DNA of 64,000 nucleotides from Oidiodendron maius Zn (Eukaryota > Ascomycota > Leotiomycetes > Myxotrichaceae). The notes under the pieces were generated by a model. The model did no database searches, was not told the origin of the DNA, and saw nothing but the letters and a program-made list of their open reading frames with translations. Shown in pieces: positions 21,863 to 30,896 of this stretch. Each line of letters opens with the position of its first letter. The stretch's first letter is position 1. A program made the position numbers and the translations under genes. The DNA is taken from NCBI GenBank assembly GCA_000827325.1, contig KN832879.1:1524969-1588968 (forward strand). Direction: 5' to 3'.

Positions 21863-22135
21863 AAGAATCCCGCTTATGCTTTTCATGCAAGAGTGTGCGA
21901 TCAGCAATAACATATCTTAACGAGGTGCCTATCGATACGAGAGTCGGTGGATGTACTTTTCGTTGACAACATTGACGCTATACCAAAATACGTTAGTGGC
22001 ATCGCAAACTCCTTCCTCGTCTTCCTAGCGCCGTATCCCCACACTTCCATAATTTACGCTACGCCAAAATACGTTAGCGATATCGCAAACAACTCTGTCG
22101 TCTTACTAGCGCTGTAGCTCCACAGTACCACGATA
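21863..22135. repeat. Upstream repeat block, copy 2, with an internal partial duplication
   Basis: 21863-22050 aligns with 16547-16770: aagaatccc, catgcaagagtgtgcgatca at 21884-21903, then accaaaatacgttag and atcgcaaactccttcctcgt near 22001. A second, diverged copy of the right half follows at about 22054-22135 (gccaaaatacgttagcgata, tcgcaaacaac, tcgtcttactagcgc). It sits upstream of the decarboxylase in the same relative orientation as copy 1 to the nitrilase. Confidence 0.8.
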
Positions 22136-22182
22136 TTACCACTAGACACAAGCCATTTCTAATACTATTCCAGGTACTTGAA

Positions 22183-22868
22183 TTAATCCTGCTTCATACC
22201 AATCTTGCCTACTCGGCGTAGTCCTAACACGCCTACAAGACACACGAAGACCATCCATGCAAACAAGGCTCAGAAGACTGCGCGATATCCGGAAATGAGG
22301 GCATTGGGGGACGCCTTGTCGACATCACCCGAGGCCGCTGTCCTAGAGTTGGCAATGGCCGATGTTATTGTCAATCTAATCGATGTGCCCAGCTGCGAGC
22401 AGGTGTTGAACACCGCGCCACCTAGAGCCTGCGTGTGCGAGGGAAAAACGGCCGAGACAATGAGCAGGCCGACGGTGAAGAGGACGTCAGGGCTCAAAGG
22501 CTGGAGGACCTGTATAAAATTGTATTAGTAAGGCGTGGCTGAAGAGTGAAGTGAAGGACTGTAGGTCAGATGGTGGGCGAATACTAAGACGAGGGGGACA
22601 ACAAGATGTTGCACGTGATGAGCTTACTTACCTGTGCGATAAATGCCATGTACCAGTATGGCCATTGAGGATCGACCATGGCCATGAGAATTGGCGAGAT
22701 GGCGGACAATGTGGAGGAGATCAGCACCCCCCACATGACCGGCATGCGGTTAACGAAGTATCCAGTCGAAATGTTGATCAGGACGGCTATGATAAGGGCG
22801 GGGAGGATGCGCAGTGACGTTCCGAGCGCTGAGTAGCCTTGTACTTGTTGAAAGCTGGGGACGTTAGT
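22183..22868 (-). pseudogene. MFS drug-type transporter (DHA2/EmrB-like), 5'-truncated
   Basis: Reading leftward from an acceptor at about 22855, one exon encodes FQQVQGYSALGTSLRILPA, then STGYFVNRMPVMWGVLISS and VDPQWPYWYMAFIAQ. After an intron the next encodes SPDVLFTVGLLIVSAVFPSH, TQALGGAVFNTCSQLGTSIR and the last helix FAWMVFVCLVGVLGLRRVG with a stop at 22183. These are the last four to five membrane segments of a 14-TM DHA2 efflux pump. A TGA replaces the usual Trp of the YRAVFWA segment at about 22268. The N-terminal two thirds is missing beyond about 22868, where the dispersed repeat and a Crypton-like fragment begin, so transposon activity probably removed it. Confidence 0.8.
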
Positions 22869-22887
22869 GAATGACCTCTGTTACAGA

Positions 22888-22975
22888 AGGATAGGAGTCA
22901 AAATATCAGCTGTAACTTATTCGCTCCTATATGCTTAGTAATTCATTGCTTCAGCCAATCAGAAGAGAGTTCCAC
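22888..22975. repeat. Dispersed repeat block, copy 2 (partner at 1714)
   Basis: Matches 1714-1796 (caaaatatcagctgta, tatatgcttagtaattcatt, gcttcagccaatcagaag, gagttccaccaaca) with a small insertion after cagctgta. It abuts the end of the Crypton-like reading, whose last residues (CWWNSLLIG) read into the block. Confidence 0.8.
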
Positions 22976-23681
22976 CAACACTTTAGTAGCCGTGAAGGTA
23001 GCAGCGGCAACTCTGCCTGCCTCTTGCCCTTGCCCTTGTACTGCCTATCAGCATTATGACAACGCCCTTTCTTTGGAGCACGGCTGGCTACCTTGTCCTT
23101 AATAAAGAGCAGCAGTTTACCCTTGTCTATATAGTCGCCAGGGAGGTACTTGTCACCCTCCTTAAAGCCCATCTTCTTGCACCAGGCCTGTAGGGATAGG
23201 GCCAAAGGTTGGCGACTGAGCCTAGGGCAGGAGGGCCAGCACCTGCCTTCCACTCCCTCTGCTTCGGCTTATAGTTCTTGGCCGTATTCTTAGGCCAGTG
23301 AGTCCTGTAGTACTCGAGGACCTCGTCCAAGGCCTGCTGAATAGCAGTGTCCTCGGCCCTACCAGGCCCAGGCAAAGGGGCTGGAGCTGGGCTAGGAGCA
23401 GGCGCCCTGGCGGCCGTAGGCAGGAGGCTAAGGAGCCGGTCCATGGCCCTATCCACGCCAAGGATAAGGGCAGTAGCAATACATAATAGCAAGTCAGTCT
23501 CGGATAGTCTAGAATCCATTGCATCAGTCCTAGCTGCCTCTGATTCAGGGTAGGGTAATGAGGAAAGGGGAGGGAGGGGAGGGCCGACTGACCAACACGT
23601 CCTGGATACTGAGGGCAGCTGCAGCAAATGGCCCTCATACATCACAAATAAGCGGGTAACTGGCGCAATAACTCCATACAA
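22951..23681 (-). mobile_element. Crypton-like tyrosine-recombinase transposon, N-terminal coding fragment
   Basis: Leftward reading gives a proline-rich leader (PAPSPAPAPLPGPGRAEDT), then QQALDEVLEYYRTHWPKNTA, KNYKPKQREWK and, after a 59-nt break (23188-23246), AWCKKMGFKEGDKYLPGDYI, DKGKLLLFIKDKVASRAPKK. Fungal Crypton-type recombinases with Ndc10-like DNA-binding domains start this way (a KNTxKxYxPKQxEWxxWC core and a KLLxFLKExV helix). The break behaves like an intron with a GC donor and CCTACAG acceptor, restoring phase. The recombinase catalytic domain is missing: the reading runs into the dispersed repeat at 22975. The fragment is therefore dead, and it lies exactly where the MFS gene is cut. 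Confidence 0.6.
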
Positions 23682-24385
23682 AAGGACCCCTGCGTTGAGG
23701 GCAGCATAGGCCGGAAAATGCGTGGCTTATATAGGGCGACGCGGTGGATCCGAGGCCGGCGGCGCGCGCTAGCGATAACTGAGTGACGGCCGGCCCTCAT
23801 ACACCACATCCAGCTTACAGGATCCGCTTCAAATTCCGGATTATCTGTATGCGAAGTAGTATGAGAGTGGCCTTATAAACACTGTTGAATGTCTGGCACC
23901 CAGTTCACAAATTTCTGCAGAGCAAGATGCGATTAAGGGTAATAAGACCTTCTGATGTCATAGCCGTGCCTTCTGCCGCCTGGGTTTGGCTGACCAGGAC
24001 TCTGCTAATACCCCAATCATATCAATATGGAGGCGCTAGCAGTCTATTAATTCTTGGGCAAAGCCAGTTTCCTCCTGTTTCTGATCACCTAGCGCACCAT
24101 TGGTATTGTGTTATGTAATCGGACAACCCCACTGGGGATGTCAATGAGTTACGCTATATTTATTAACGTCATATAGTATGAATAAAGTATGAATAAATAT
24201 AAGCGTTATGTCTTCCGAATATTTAACCAGTTGTCTACAGTATCGCTACCCCAGGTTATCGAGAGAGGGTTATAGCTCTTAAAGCCGGGATCTCTTCTCT
24301 CACCTCCCTCGCGGTACGGCCTTTTACCTATATCATAATATCACACGACTAGCGTCTTAAAAGACGATCACAACATTCTATTAAC
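23682..24385. other. GC-rich leader then decayed sequence; no gene
   Basis: 23700-23810 is unusually GC-rich (ggccggcggcgcgcgctagc region) compared with its surroundings and may be the 5' flank of the Crypton-like element. The rest has no gene-like reading. The right end is the promoter of the 24386 gene. Confidence 0.45.
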
Positions 24386-25252
24386 ATGGCCACGGAATCG
24401 AGCATCATGGAAGCGCAAGCATATCTCGATGGAATGTTAGATGATGTGGAAGCTACGTTTCAATATACAAGCCCCGGCACAACAGAGAAAGCCCTTCGCG
24501 ACTTCCTTAACAACGCCAGCGATCGCGACCAAAATATTTATGACCACACCGTTCTCGTTACTGGATTCTCATTTCCACCCGACACGCCCCCCGATATTGA
24601 AGTTGACAATCCTCTATTCTTAAAAGGCTTCAAACTGTTATACTTCAAGGATTTCAAAATACTCATTGTAACGATGTCAGGGCTTCTTCATGAAGAGGCT
24701 GCTAGCCGGCTTGGCGCCCTTCTGAACATCAAAGTAAACGATATGCAATGTTTCGAGGAGATTGGTATAACGGGAAGAGTACGTTTGGAATTGGAGAACA
24801 TTGAAAAAGAGCCTGACGGGTCCTGGGGCCCAGAAAGATATCCCTATCATCCGACTTGCATTGTTGAAGCGGCATCATCACAGAGTATGCGATCACTACA
24901 GAACGTTGCTCACCTATGGTTAGAGAAATCAACGTCTCTAGTGTCACAGGTCATTACGATCAAGATTTATCCTGGGAAACGTGAACTCATCTTCGGGGTT
25001 TGGGTGATGAAAAATCAAGCTCATAACGGCAAACCACTGGCGGATATAGAGCAGGAAGTTAAGGTGGTTTGGCAAGGTGGAAAATATGGAAGACCAGTAG
25101 CCGAAAAGAGCCTGAGAATCTCCTTTCAGAAACTATTCGAGCGCAAACCACGGCGGGGAACAGCAGAAACAGATATCATATTTTCGGCGAGGGAGTTGGG
25201 CAGCATAGCACGACATGTGTGGCAGAAACTGGGGTTAGTGGATCATGAATAG
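24386..25252 (+). CDS. Conserved fungal hypothetical protein, possible PD-(D/E)XK-like nuclease fold
   Basis: A single exon of 288 residues with an intact frame, starting MATESSIMEAQAYLDG. I do not recognise a named family. Visible features are a strand-helix core with LLYFKDFKILIVTMSGLLHE, PDGSWGPERYPYHPTCIVEA, ASSQSMRSLQNVAHLWLE and VSQVITIKIYPGKRELIFGV. The order Asp (PDGSWGP), Glu (IVEA) and Lys (ITIKI) within alternating strands resembles a restriction-endonuclease-like (Uma2-type) core, but this is fold speculation. There is no signal peptide or membrane segment, so it is likely intracellular. It stands alone between transposon debris, which suggests accessory or mobile DNA. Confidence 0.6.
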   Translation: MATESSIMEAQAYLDGMLDDVEATFQYTSPGTTEKALRDFLNNASDRDQNIYDHTVLVTGFSFPPDTPPDIEVDNPLFLKGFKLLYFKDFKILIVTMSGLLHEEAASRLGALLNIKVNDMQCFEEIGITGRVRLELENIEKEPDGSWGPERYPYHPTCIVEAASSQSMRSLQNVAHLWLEKSTSLVSQVITIKIYPGKRELIFGVWVMKNQAHNGKPLADIEQEVKVVWQGGKYGRPVAEKSLRISFQKLFERKPRRGTAETDIIFSARELGSIARHVWQKLGLVDHE

Positions 25253-25960
25253 CCCAGAGAAAGTGTGTCTTAGAATGAGCCTTCGTTCAGCCTTCCTCAT
25301 GTAATGATAAGACGGAGTATAATATATATTAGGAGGAGGAAGATGATGAAATCCTTATATTCTTCTGACCAATCTGTATAAAAATCCGATAGTAATAAGT
25401 GACATATAGCTTCAACGTCCTGGAGGTCAACTGTACCGTTATAGAAAAAGTCCCCCAGGACTTGGAGTCCAAAGTAATTTCTATAAGAGCTATTATCCTG
25501 CTGTTGGATTGTGATTAATTTTCCAGAGCTAATAGATATAAACATCCCTGCTCCTGCTCAACTAGCCATCGTCTCAAATAAGGGGTTTCTATAAGTAATT
25601 CTTGATTCAGTAAAGCATTTCCTAGAGTATTGAGGAGTCGCTTGTATAATCTGAAGGGTGTAGTCAGCAAGTTGATCTATGGTGCCTAAAGAAAGAATTA
25701 TAAAGATTATAATATAGGGCGTACTTTGCTCTAGGTGCTACCCGGGCGGTTGAGTTTGAGGGTGGCCTATTACTCAAAGGCTTTTCAAGCACGTTTGTGC
25801 CTCTAAGGAGGTCCGGAGATTCCATCCAATGGCATTTTATCAGGAATGAGGATGAATCTAGATTATCATGCTGGGAAGCCGACAAACGGTGTCCGGAGCG
25901 AGCCTTATTAGACACTGTTGATCAAGATTCACTAAGCTCAACACGAGCATTTTTAGGATA
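25253..25960. other. AT-rich intergenic, no gene recognised
   Basis: An AT-rich open frame on the minus strand (25297-25545, ending in a hydrophobic FIIFLLLIYIILRLII tail) is most likely chance. Sequence up to 25960 may contain the lost N-terminal part of the next pseudogene. Confidence 0.4.
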
Positions 25961-26950
25961 GTGGGGAACACAACGACTCATCTTGGCACAGCAGATGCAA
26001 ACTATAATAATCTCAACTGGTGTCCGACTAAAGAGCCTCACAGATCTACAAACTTTTCTGGAGGACGCATAGGCCTCCAAATTTTTGCCGCTGGTGAATT
26101 GAATTTTGTAGTTGGGCCAAAGGATAGCAAACTCCATATTTCGCGGACTGGGTCCTATGAGAGGATTATCGAATATGCCTCGATCACCCCAGCAGTGCTC
26201 TATGATACTGTTGAGGGTAGGGCCTGGTTAGTTCCATCCTCAGCAGTGATTGTATACACTGTACAGAAAAGACACTTTTGCAAGCCATTTTGCGTCGAAG
26301 GAAAACGGATAGATATCATTCCTGTAGACCCAAAACTAAATGTCTTCGAAGCTGCAGAGCATATGTTGCTAGCAAATGGCAGAACCATGCTGAGGGATTC
26401 TGATTTCGGTGCGTCGGAATTTTGTTTCAAAAACCTCGTTGTGGATATTTGGTCACTTTTTGAATGTTTAATGGATAAATATGTCAAGAGGGAGACGTCA
26501 GCAGACGCAAAAATTCACATGCCAATGAGCAAGAGGCTTTGAGGGTGGGAATTTATAGATTTAGTTATCGAGAGGTCTCCTATTCAGCAGAAAGAAACTA
26601 GTATTAAGACTAGTGGGAACTGGACGGATTTAGCAGCTGATATTAATGCCGTCGTCCTTTTCGCTAGTAGGTTTGAAGACTTTATTCAACCCGCCGAGAG
26701 TTCGATAAACGGAATCTGCCACGCTTGGAAACGGATTCCAAAGGGCAAGGACTACCTTATAGCCGGTGTACCGATACTCAACAGTCTCTACAAGCAAGCC
26801 GGTTCGCGACTAACCAAGGAACATCTGACATCCACACATCTTCAGTAGAGTCGTGGCTCAATGCTATTTGAAAAATGCAAGAATACCGGGCAATTTCAAT
26901 GCAGTTGCGACCGCCTGCAAATTCTTGTCCCAAGTCGAGAATAACAGCGA
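25961..26950 (+). pseudogene. Conserved fungal protein of unknown function, broken copy
   Basis: One frame runs from 25961 to about 26935 with two in-frame stops. The readable parts include GELNFVVGPKDSKLHISRTG, YASITPAVLYDTVEGRAWLV, GWEFIDLVIERSPIQQKETS, WTDLAADINAVVLFASRFED, CHAWKRIPKGKDYLIAGVPI and SRGSMLFEKCKNTGQFQCSC. This is the C-terminal half of a family I have seen only as hypothetical proteins in ascomycetes, often long proteins of unknown role. The stops sit where TGA (about 26540) and TAG (about 26848) replace a likely Arg/Trp and Trp, both single transitions. The N-terminal half is absent. The damage is light, so loss was fairly recent. Confidence 0.6.
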
Positions 26951-27225
26951 TTAGTCCTCCTGGGCTACTGGAGGAACGAGGGGCAGTGATATTCAGGCAA
27001 GCAAAACACTGGCAGCGTAGTATTTAGTAAGTCGACCGAATGAATATTGGAGCGACTTACTGAGCTGCAATCAAGCACTGGAGGTGATCCTTGGCCAGGA
27101 GGATCATGTCTGGCTAAATGTGAAAGATATAATCAGAAGTATAATAGGAATACTATGAAAGTATTTAACTAGAAATAAAATCTAGTTTATTATTAAAGTC
27201 TTTAATTAACTTCTATTTATTTTCT

Positions 27226-27479
27226 CTTGAACTGAGGTCATATAGTACACAGGTCGTAGTCAGGAATCAAGGTGAAACTCAGTGTTATATTGAGTGATGC
27301 AGAGACAACTGAAGTAAGAAGAGATTCAGGAGAACTAGAGCCTTTTATGCTCAACACTATACACTCAATTGAGTCACCAAATAGGCTCCCACTTAGTCAC
27401 CCTATAGGCACCAGTAGGCAGCCTAGTAGGTAGCTGTATCGCATGTGTAGATATGCTTGAAGCCTTATACCAGTCAACA
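27226..27479 (-). mobile_element. Solo LTR-like relic, copy B
   Basis: The reverse complement starts TGTTGACTGGTATAAGG at 27479 and shares with copy A the blocks tcaagcatat, cgatacagc, gagtttcaccttgattcc and ctacgacctgtg in order, over about 254 bp. No internal region is recognisable on either side, so it too looks like a solo LTR. It differs from copy A at many positions, so both are old. Confidence 0.55.
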
Positions 27480-27899
27480 TGGGATTTCACGTTAGTATCT
27501 AAGAATGAAACCACTTTGTGCGAGCCTATAGATGAGCTTGTGCCACATTTATGTTACAGGCTATCGGGTCCGAGAATGGCACGCTTTATATTCAGCGTGG
27601 TCGCTTCCTTTTTCTTAATCAGGCAGTATTATGATGATCATGACTGAAGCGAGTGATATTTAGTATTTCCCACGTGAACTGACAATCTTTTCAAGACAGA
27701 AAACTAAGAAGGCCCGTTTTTGAGGCCTGGGACTCTAAGTAATGATACGGAATTAGCGCTTAAAAGTTAACCGCCGACGAATGGTATCCTCAGCGTTCTA
27801 TTCGGAGAGGAGTTGGCTGAGGTGCGCAAGTAAACTTCCATTATCATGCTTATTATCTCGCTGATGTTTTTGCGCTCATACAAATTTCAGGACATCTTG
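27480..27899. other. Intergenic; nothing recognised
   Basis: Sequence between the LTR relic and the 3' end of the amine oxidase gene. No reading resembles a gene. Confidence 0.5.
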
Positions 27900-30206
27900 T
27901 TATTTGGTACAACAATCATCTGATTTGACGCCATTTGTGTCTTTAGCCTCTGTATCCTGCACAACTAGGACACTCTTGTTTATCGACTGTAAACTTGGTG
28001 GCACATCCAAGGCTGGATTCTTCTCAAAGAAATCTGCGGGCTTCAGAGTTACTGTCATGATCTCGACAGGCATCACAGGATAGTCTTCCACACGTGGGTT
28101 ATGTGTCAAGCCATAAGTTTGCCATACAACAATGTCTTCACCTCGAACATTGTCGCAACGTGAAGCAGCATCGGAGACCCCTTCTGTCTCATCATGGCTT
28201 TGATTTGTCCAGTGACCACCCGCCCAGAGCTCTCCGTCGCGGTACCGAGTCACCCACAAGTGATGTTCTGCGAACCGCGCCCGGCGACGCACGGTACTGC
28301 GTTGGTCTGCTATAAGCAGCTGAGCGGGCTGCGCGGCGATCTTGAAACCCACTGGATTTCCAGAGATGGCATTAAGCTTCTTTTCATTGACAACCTTGAA
28401 CACACGATTCCTCTGAGGTTCAGCATCAGCAAAGCTGCTCTTTTCGAAGGGCGTTTTGTGGACCTTCCACGCATTTCCGTGAGGATTCTCTTGTTTAGAG
28501 TACGGCACCGAGACTGTGTCTTCCTGTATAAGTGTATTCTCGACGCCATCGATCATAGGATCTATACGGAGACAGAAGAGATGTTGGTGATTGGCCGCTA
28601 GAATACCTGGCGAGACAACGTTCCCCCAAAAGCTACTCTTGCCAGCGTCAATGAGAGATGTGGCGAGAATACCCGTGGCACGAGTTTCGAATTCAATTGC
28701 GCCGTTTTGCATGAACTGCCAGGCAAAGATGTACTCATAATTGCCAACAGTGATGATGCTTTGCACAACCAGTATTCGTGCCCGAGTGATTGCTGCAACA
28801 TCCGTTCTTGGATTTGTGTGCTTCCATCCGATGCCATTATCCTGAGCAGGTTAGCGGCCGATCATATTATCAGACTTTAACATGTCTCGGGCATGCTGCA
28901 GGTAGGGGCACGGAAGAAAAAAATAGCGCTGTCCTTACCTGCTCATGGAGGCATATGACATTAGGTACTTTGACGGGTTCTCCAACTGAATTATTCAAGT
29001 AATTATCGAAATATTGGATAGCCCCCAGACAGTCGCATCCAAGGGATAAGTTATTGGCCGTGACGCCAGCACCCGCATCTCCAAGGTCAAAGGCTTGTCT
29101 GCGGTGCTGTGGAGAACGTGGATCTATTAGAAAGGAATTGTTAGGGATAAATCACTGGTTTGTAAACTGCTAATACCTACCGCCGTACGGAACGGTCATT
29201 TCACTCAAGCTCAGTCGATAGAAGACCTTTCTCCCATCGTATCTGACGTCATGGATAGTCATACCCTCTCTCCAGTTGAAGCCGACTCTGAAAGTCCATT
29301 TCTGCCATGAAATTCGAGTCTCATCTTCAACCTTGAAGCTAGGGCCTTCGGGTTGCACGATGAGCAAGGGCTTGATATCAGTCCGCAATCCTCCTTTCTG
29401 CAACGAACTGTGATATTCATTTTCGACAAGGTGCGCAAGAGCAATTTCAGGTGCAACCGTGTTACACTTCAATCCGTCGTCCTTGCCTCCGGTCGCACAT
29501 GGATCGATTCGGATGACCTGGTTGAGGAATGGATCATATACAGGGGAGACTGGGATAGGAAAGGAATATTGATTGCTTTCTGGGTGATTGTGAGGAGCCC
29601 TGGCGTATATTACGGCTTGAATAAGCCTATGGTCATCTTCCTTTGAGTCAAGGTCCGTTCCATATGGCCAGGTATCACATTGAATTGTGACATTTTCTGG
29701 CAGTCGGAATTTCTTTATTTCAGCCAAGACGTTGGGGTCGGTAAGAATGGCAATAGTAGCAGCAATGACCTCGTCTCTACCTCTCCATCAGAGAAAGATA
29801 CCGGATTTCAAGTTGGTACTTACCTATCAAGGCCATTATGCTGCGCAACTTTCGCATCCATGTGGGCCACTTCCAGTTCAGTGTCCAAGCTGATAACGCT
29901 CTCACAATCTTGCTGCTTGTGGGCATGAGACCAAGTGATTCTTGCGCATCGAGGCACCCAAGGTCTATCTGACGCCTCCAACCCAGCGCTCTCTGCATCA
30001 AGATATGGCATAAGTAACGCTTTTGGGGGCTCGCTCAGAGTAATGTGCTGGAACCGGACCGTTTTAGAAGCATCTGCTGCTTTTGCCTGCTGTACTTTTA
30101 TCAAGATCGCCGCGGCATGCTTAATCTCCTCCGGTGTGAGACCCCTCAGTGGATGCACACGAGTAGGCTTTGATACCAGGGCAACCATAATTGATGAGAT
30201 TTCCAA
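27900..30206 (-). CDS. Copper amine oxidase (primary-amine oxidase, TPQ-dependent)
   Basis: Four exons: 29824-30206, 29181-29782, 28939-29123 and 27900-28841 (introns of 41, 57 and 96 nt). The join is exactly 704 codons, giving 703 residues. The N-terminal domain starts HPLRGLTPEEIKHAAAIL. The active-site base region reads AFDLGDAGAGVTANNLSLGC, the cofactor Tyr is in TVGNYEY (self-processed to topaquinone), and the copper His ligands are in NHQHLF and GLTHNPRVEDYPVMP. The enzyme oxidises primary amines to aldehydes with release of H2O2 and ammonia; there is no signal peptide, and many fungal members are peroxisomal or cytosolic. The start could be either Met at 30206 or the Met at 30188. It could act on the product of the decarboxylase 6 kb to the left, though intervening debris argues against a tight cluster. 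Confidence 0.93.
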
Positions 30207-30712
30207 GTCAATAACACAGATTTAAAATATGTTGCAAGCGAGTAAGGTTTGTAGGACTGTACGAAGCCGTCCAAACTGGAGTTTAAAAGAATAAGGCAAG
30301 GAGGATTTGAGGAGTTTGGGTATTTACATTAAATAGTCAAGCTTATACCTCCCGCTCTGTATCTCCGCTAATGATATGTGCGAAATTCCGCTCCTTGAGA
30401 TAGGCAACCATTGCGCTCATCACGTTCAGCTTAATTTAAAGCCCGCATATTGTCGGTATTCGTACCGAGGTCGGTATAATCGTAGTTTCCATTATCTAAT
30501 CCAGACAAGCGCCGCATCAGCAAGCTCTATCTAGCCCATATTTGTGCCAATAGTAGCCTACTGAGTTGTTAAGGTTCGAAATGGATATATGTCCTGAGGG
30601 GCATCTGGTTTGCAACTTTCGGTAATTCGAGTAGCGCCACGGCTCCTACTTTCATCTCCCGCTTGGTGCGCCGCGTACTAGTACTGGTTGGGTGACTGCC
30701 AGGATGTAGAAA
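30207..30712. other. Intergenic, upstream of the amine oxidase
   Basis: Promoter side of the amine oxidase gene. No gene-like reading. Confidence 0.5.
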
Positions 30713-30896
30713 GCTTTGCGCGTTTCGCCGACATAAGTTATAAGATATAGGCAGCTTTGCGCGCTACCAGGAGCGTGGCGTACGAGCCGTTCGGGATAGC
30801 CTTGCGCGTTACCCGGCCAGGTGGTTGGCTGGAAATGGCTAACATTGCGCCTTGCCAAGGTGTACAGCGGCAAGATATGGTCAGCTCTGCGCGTTA
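30713..30896. repeat. Degenerate minisatellite, about five copies of 41-45 bp
   Basis: A core of the form GCTTTGCGCGTT recurs at 30713, 30754, 30799, 30843 (as CATTGCGCCTT) and 30884 (as GCTCTGCGCGTT). Each is followed by related sequence with ggcaagatat- or ggatagc-like segments before the next core. The spacing of 41-45 bp is regular. A lone related core, CCTTTGCGCGTTAC, lies at about 49710, so the unit is dispersed as well as tandem. Confidence 0.7.

Noticed and set aside
22950-23700. Starship captain (DUF3435) gene
   Set aside because: The recombinase fragment reads like the Ndc10/Crypton type, lacks the captain's catalytic part, and no Starship accessory genes are recognised in the window.
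30560-30600. GGTTCGAAAT as a tRNA T-arm
   Set aside because: No acceptor stem or anticodon arm could be folded around it; no tRNA or rRNA gene was recognised anywhere in the window.
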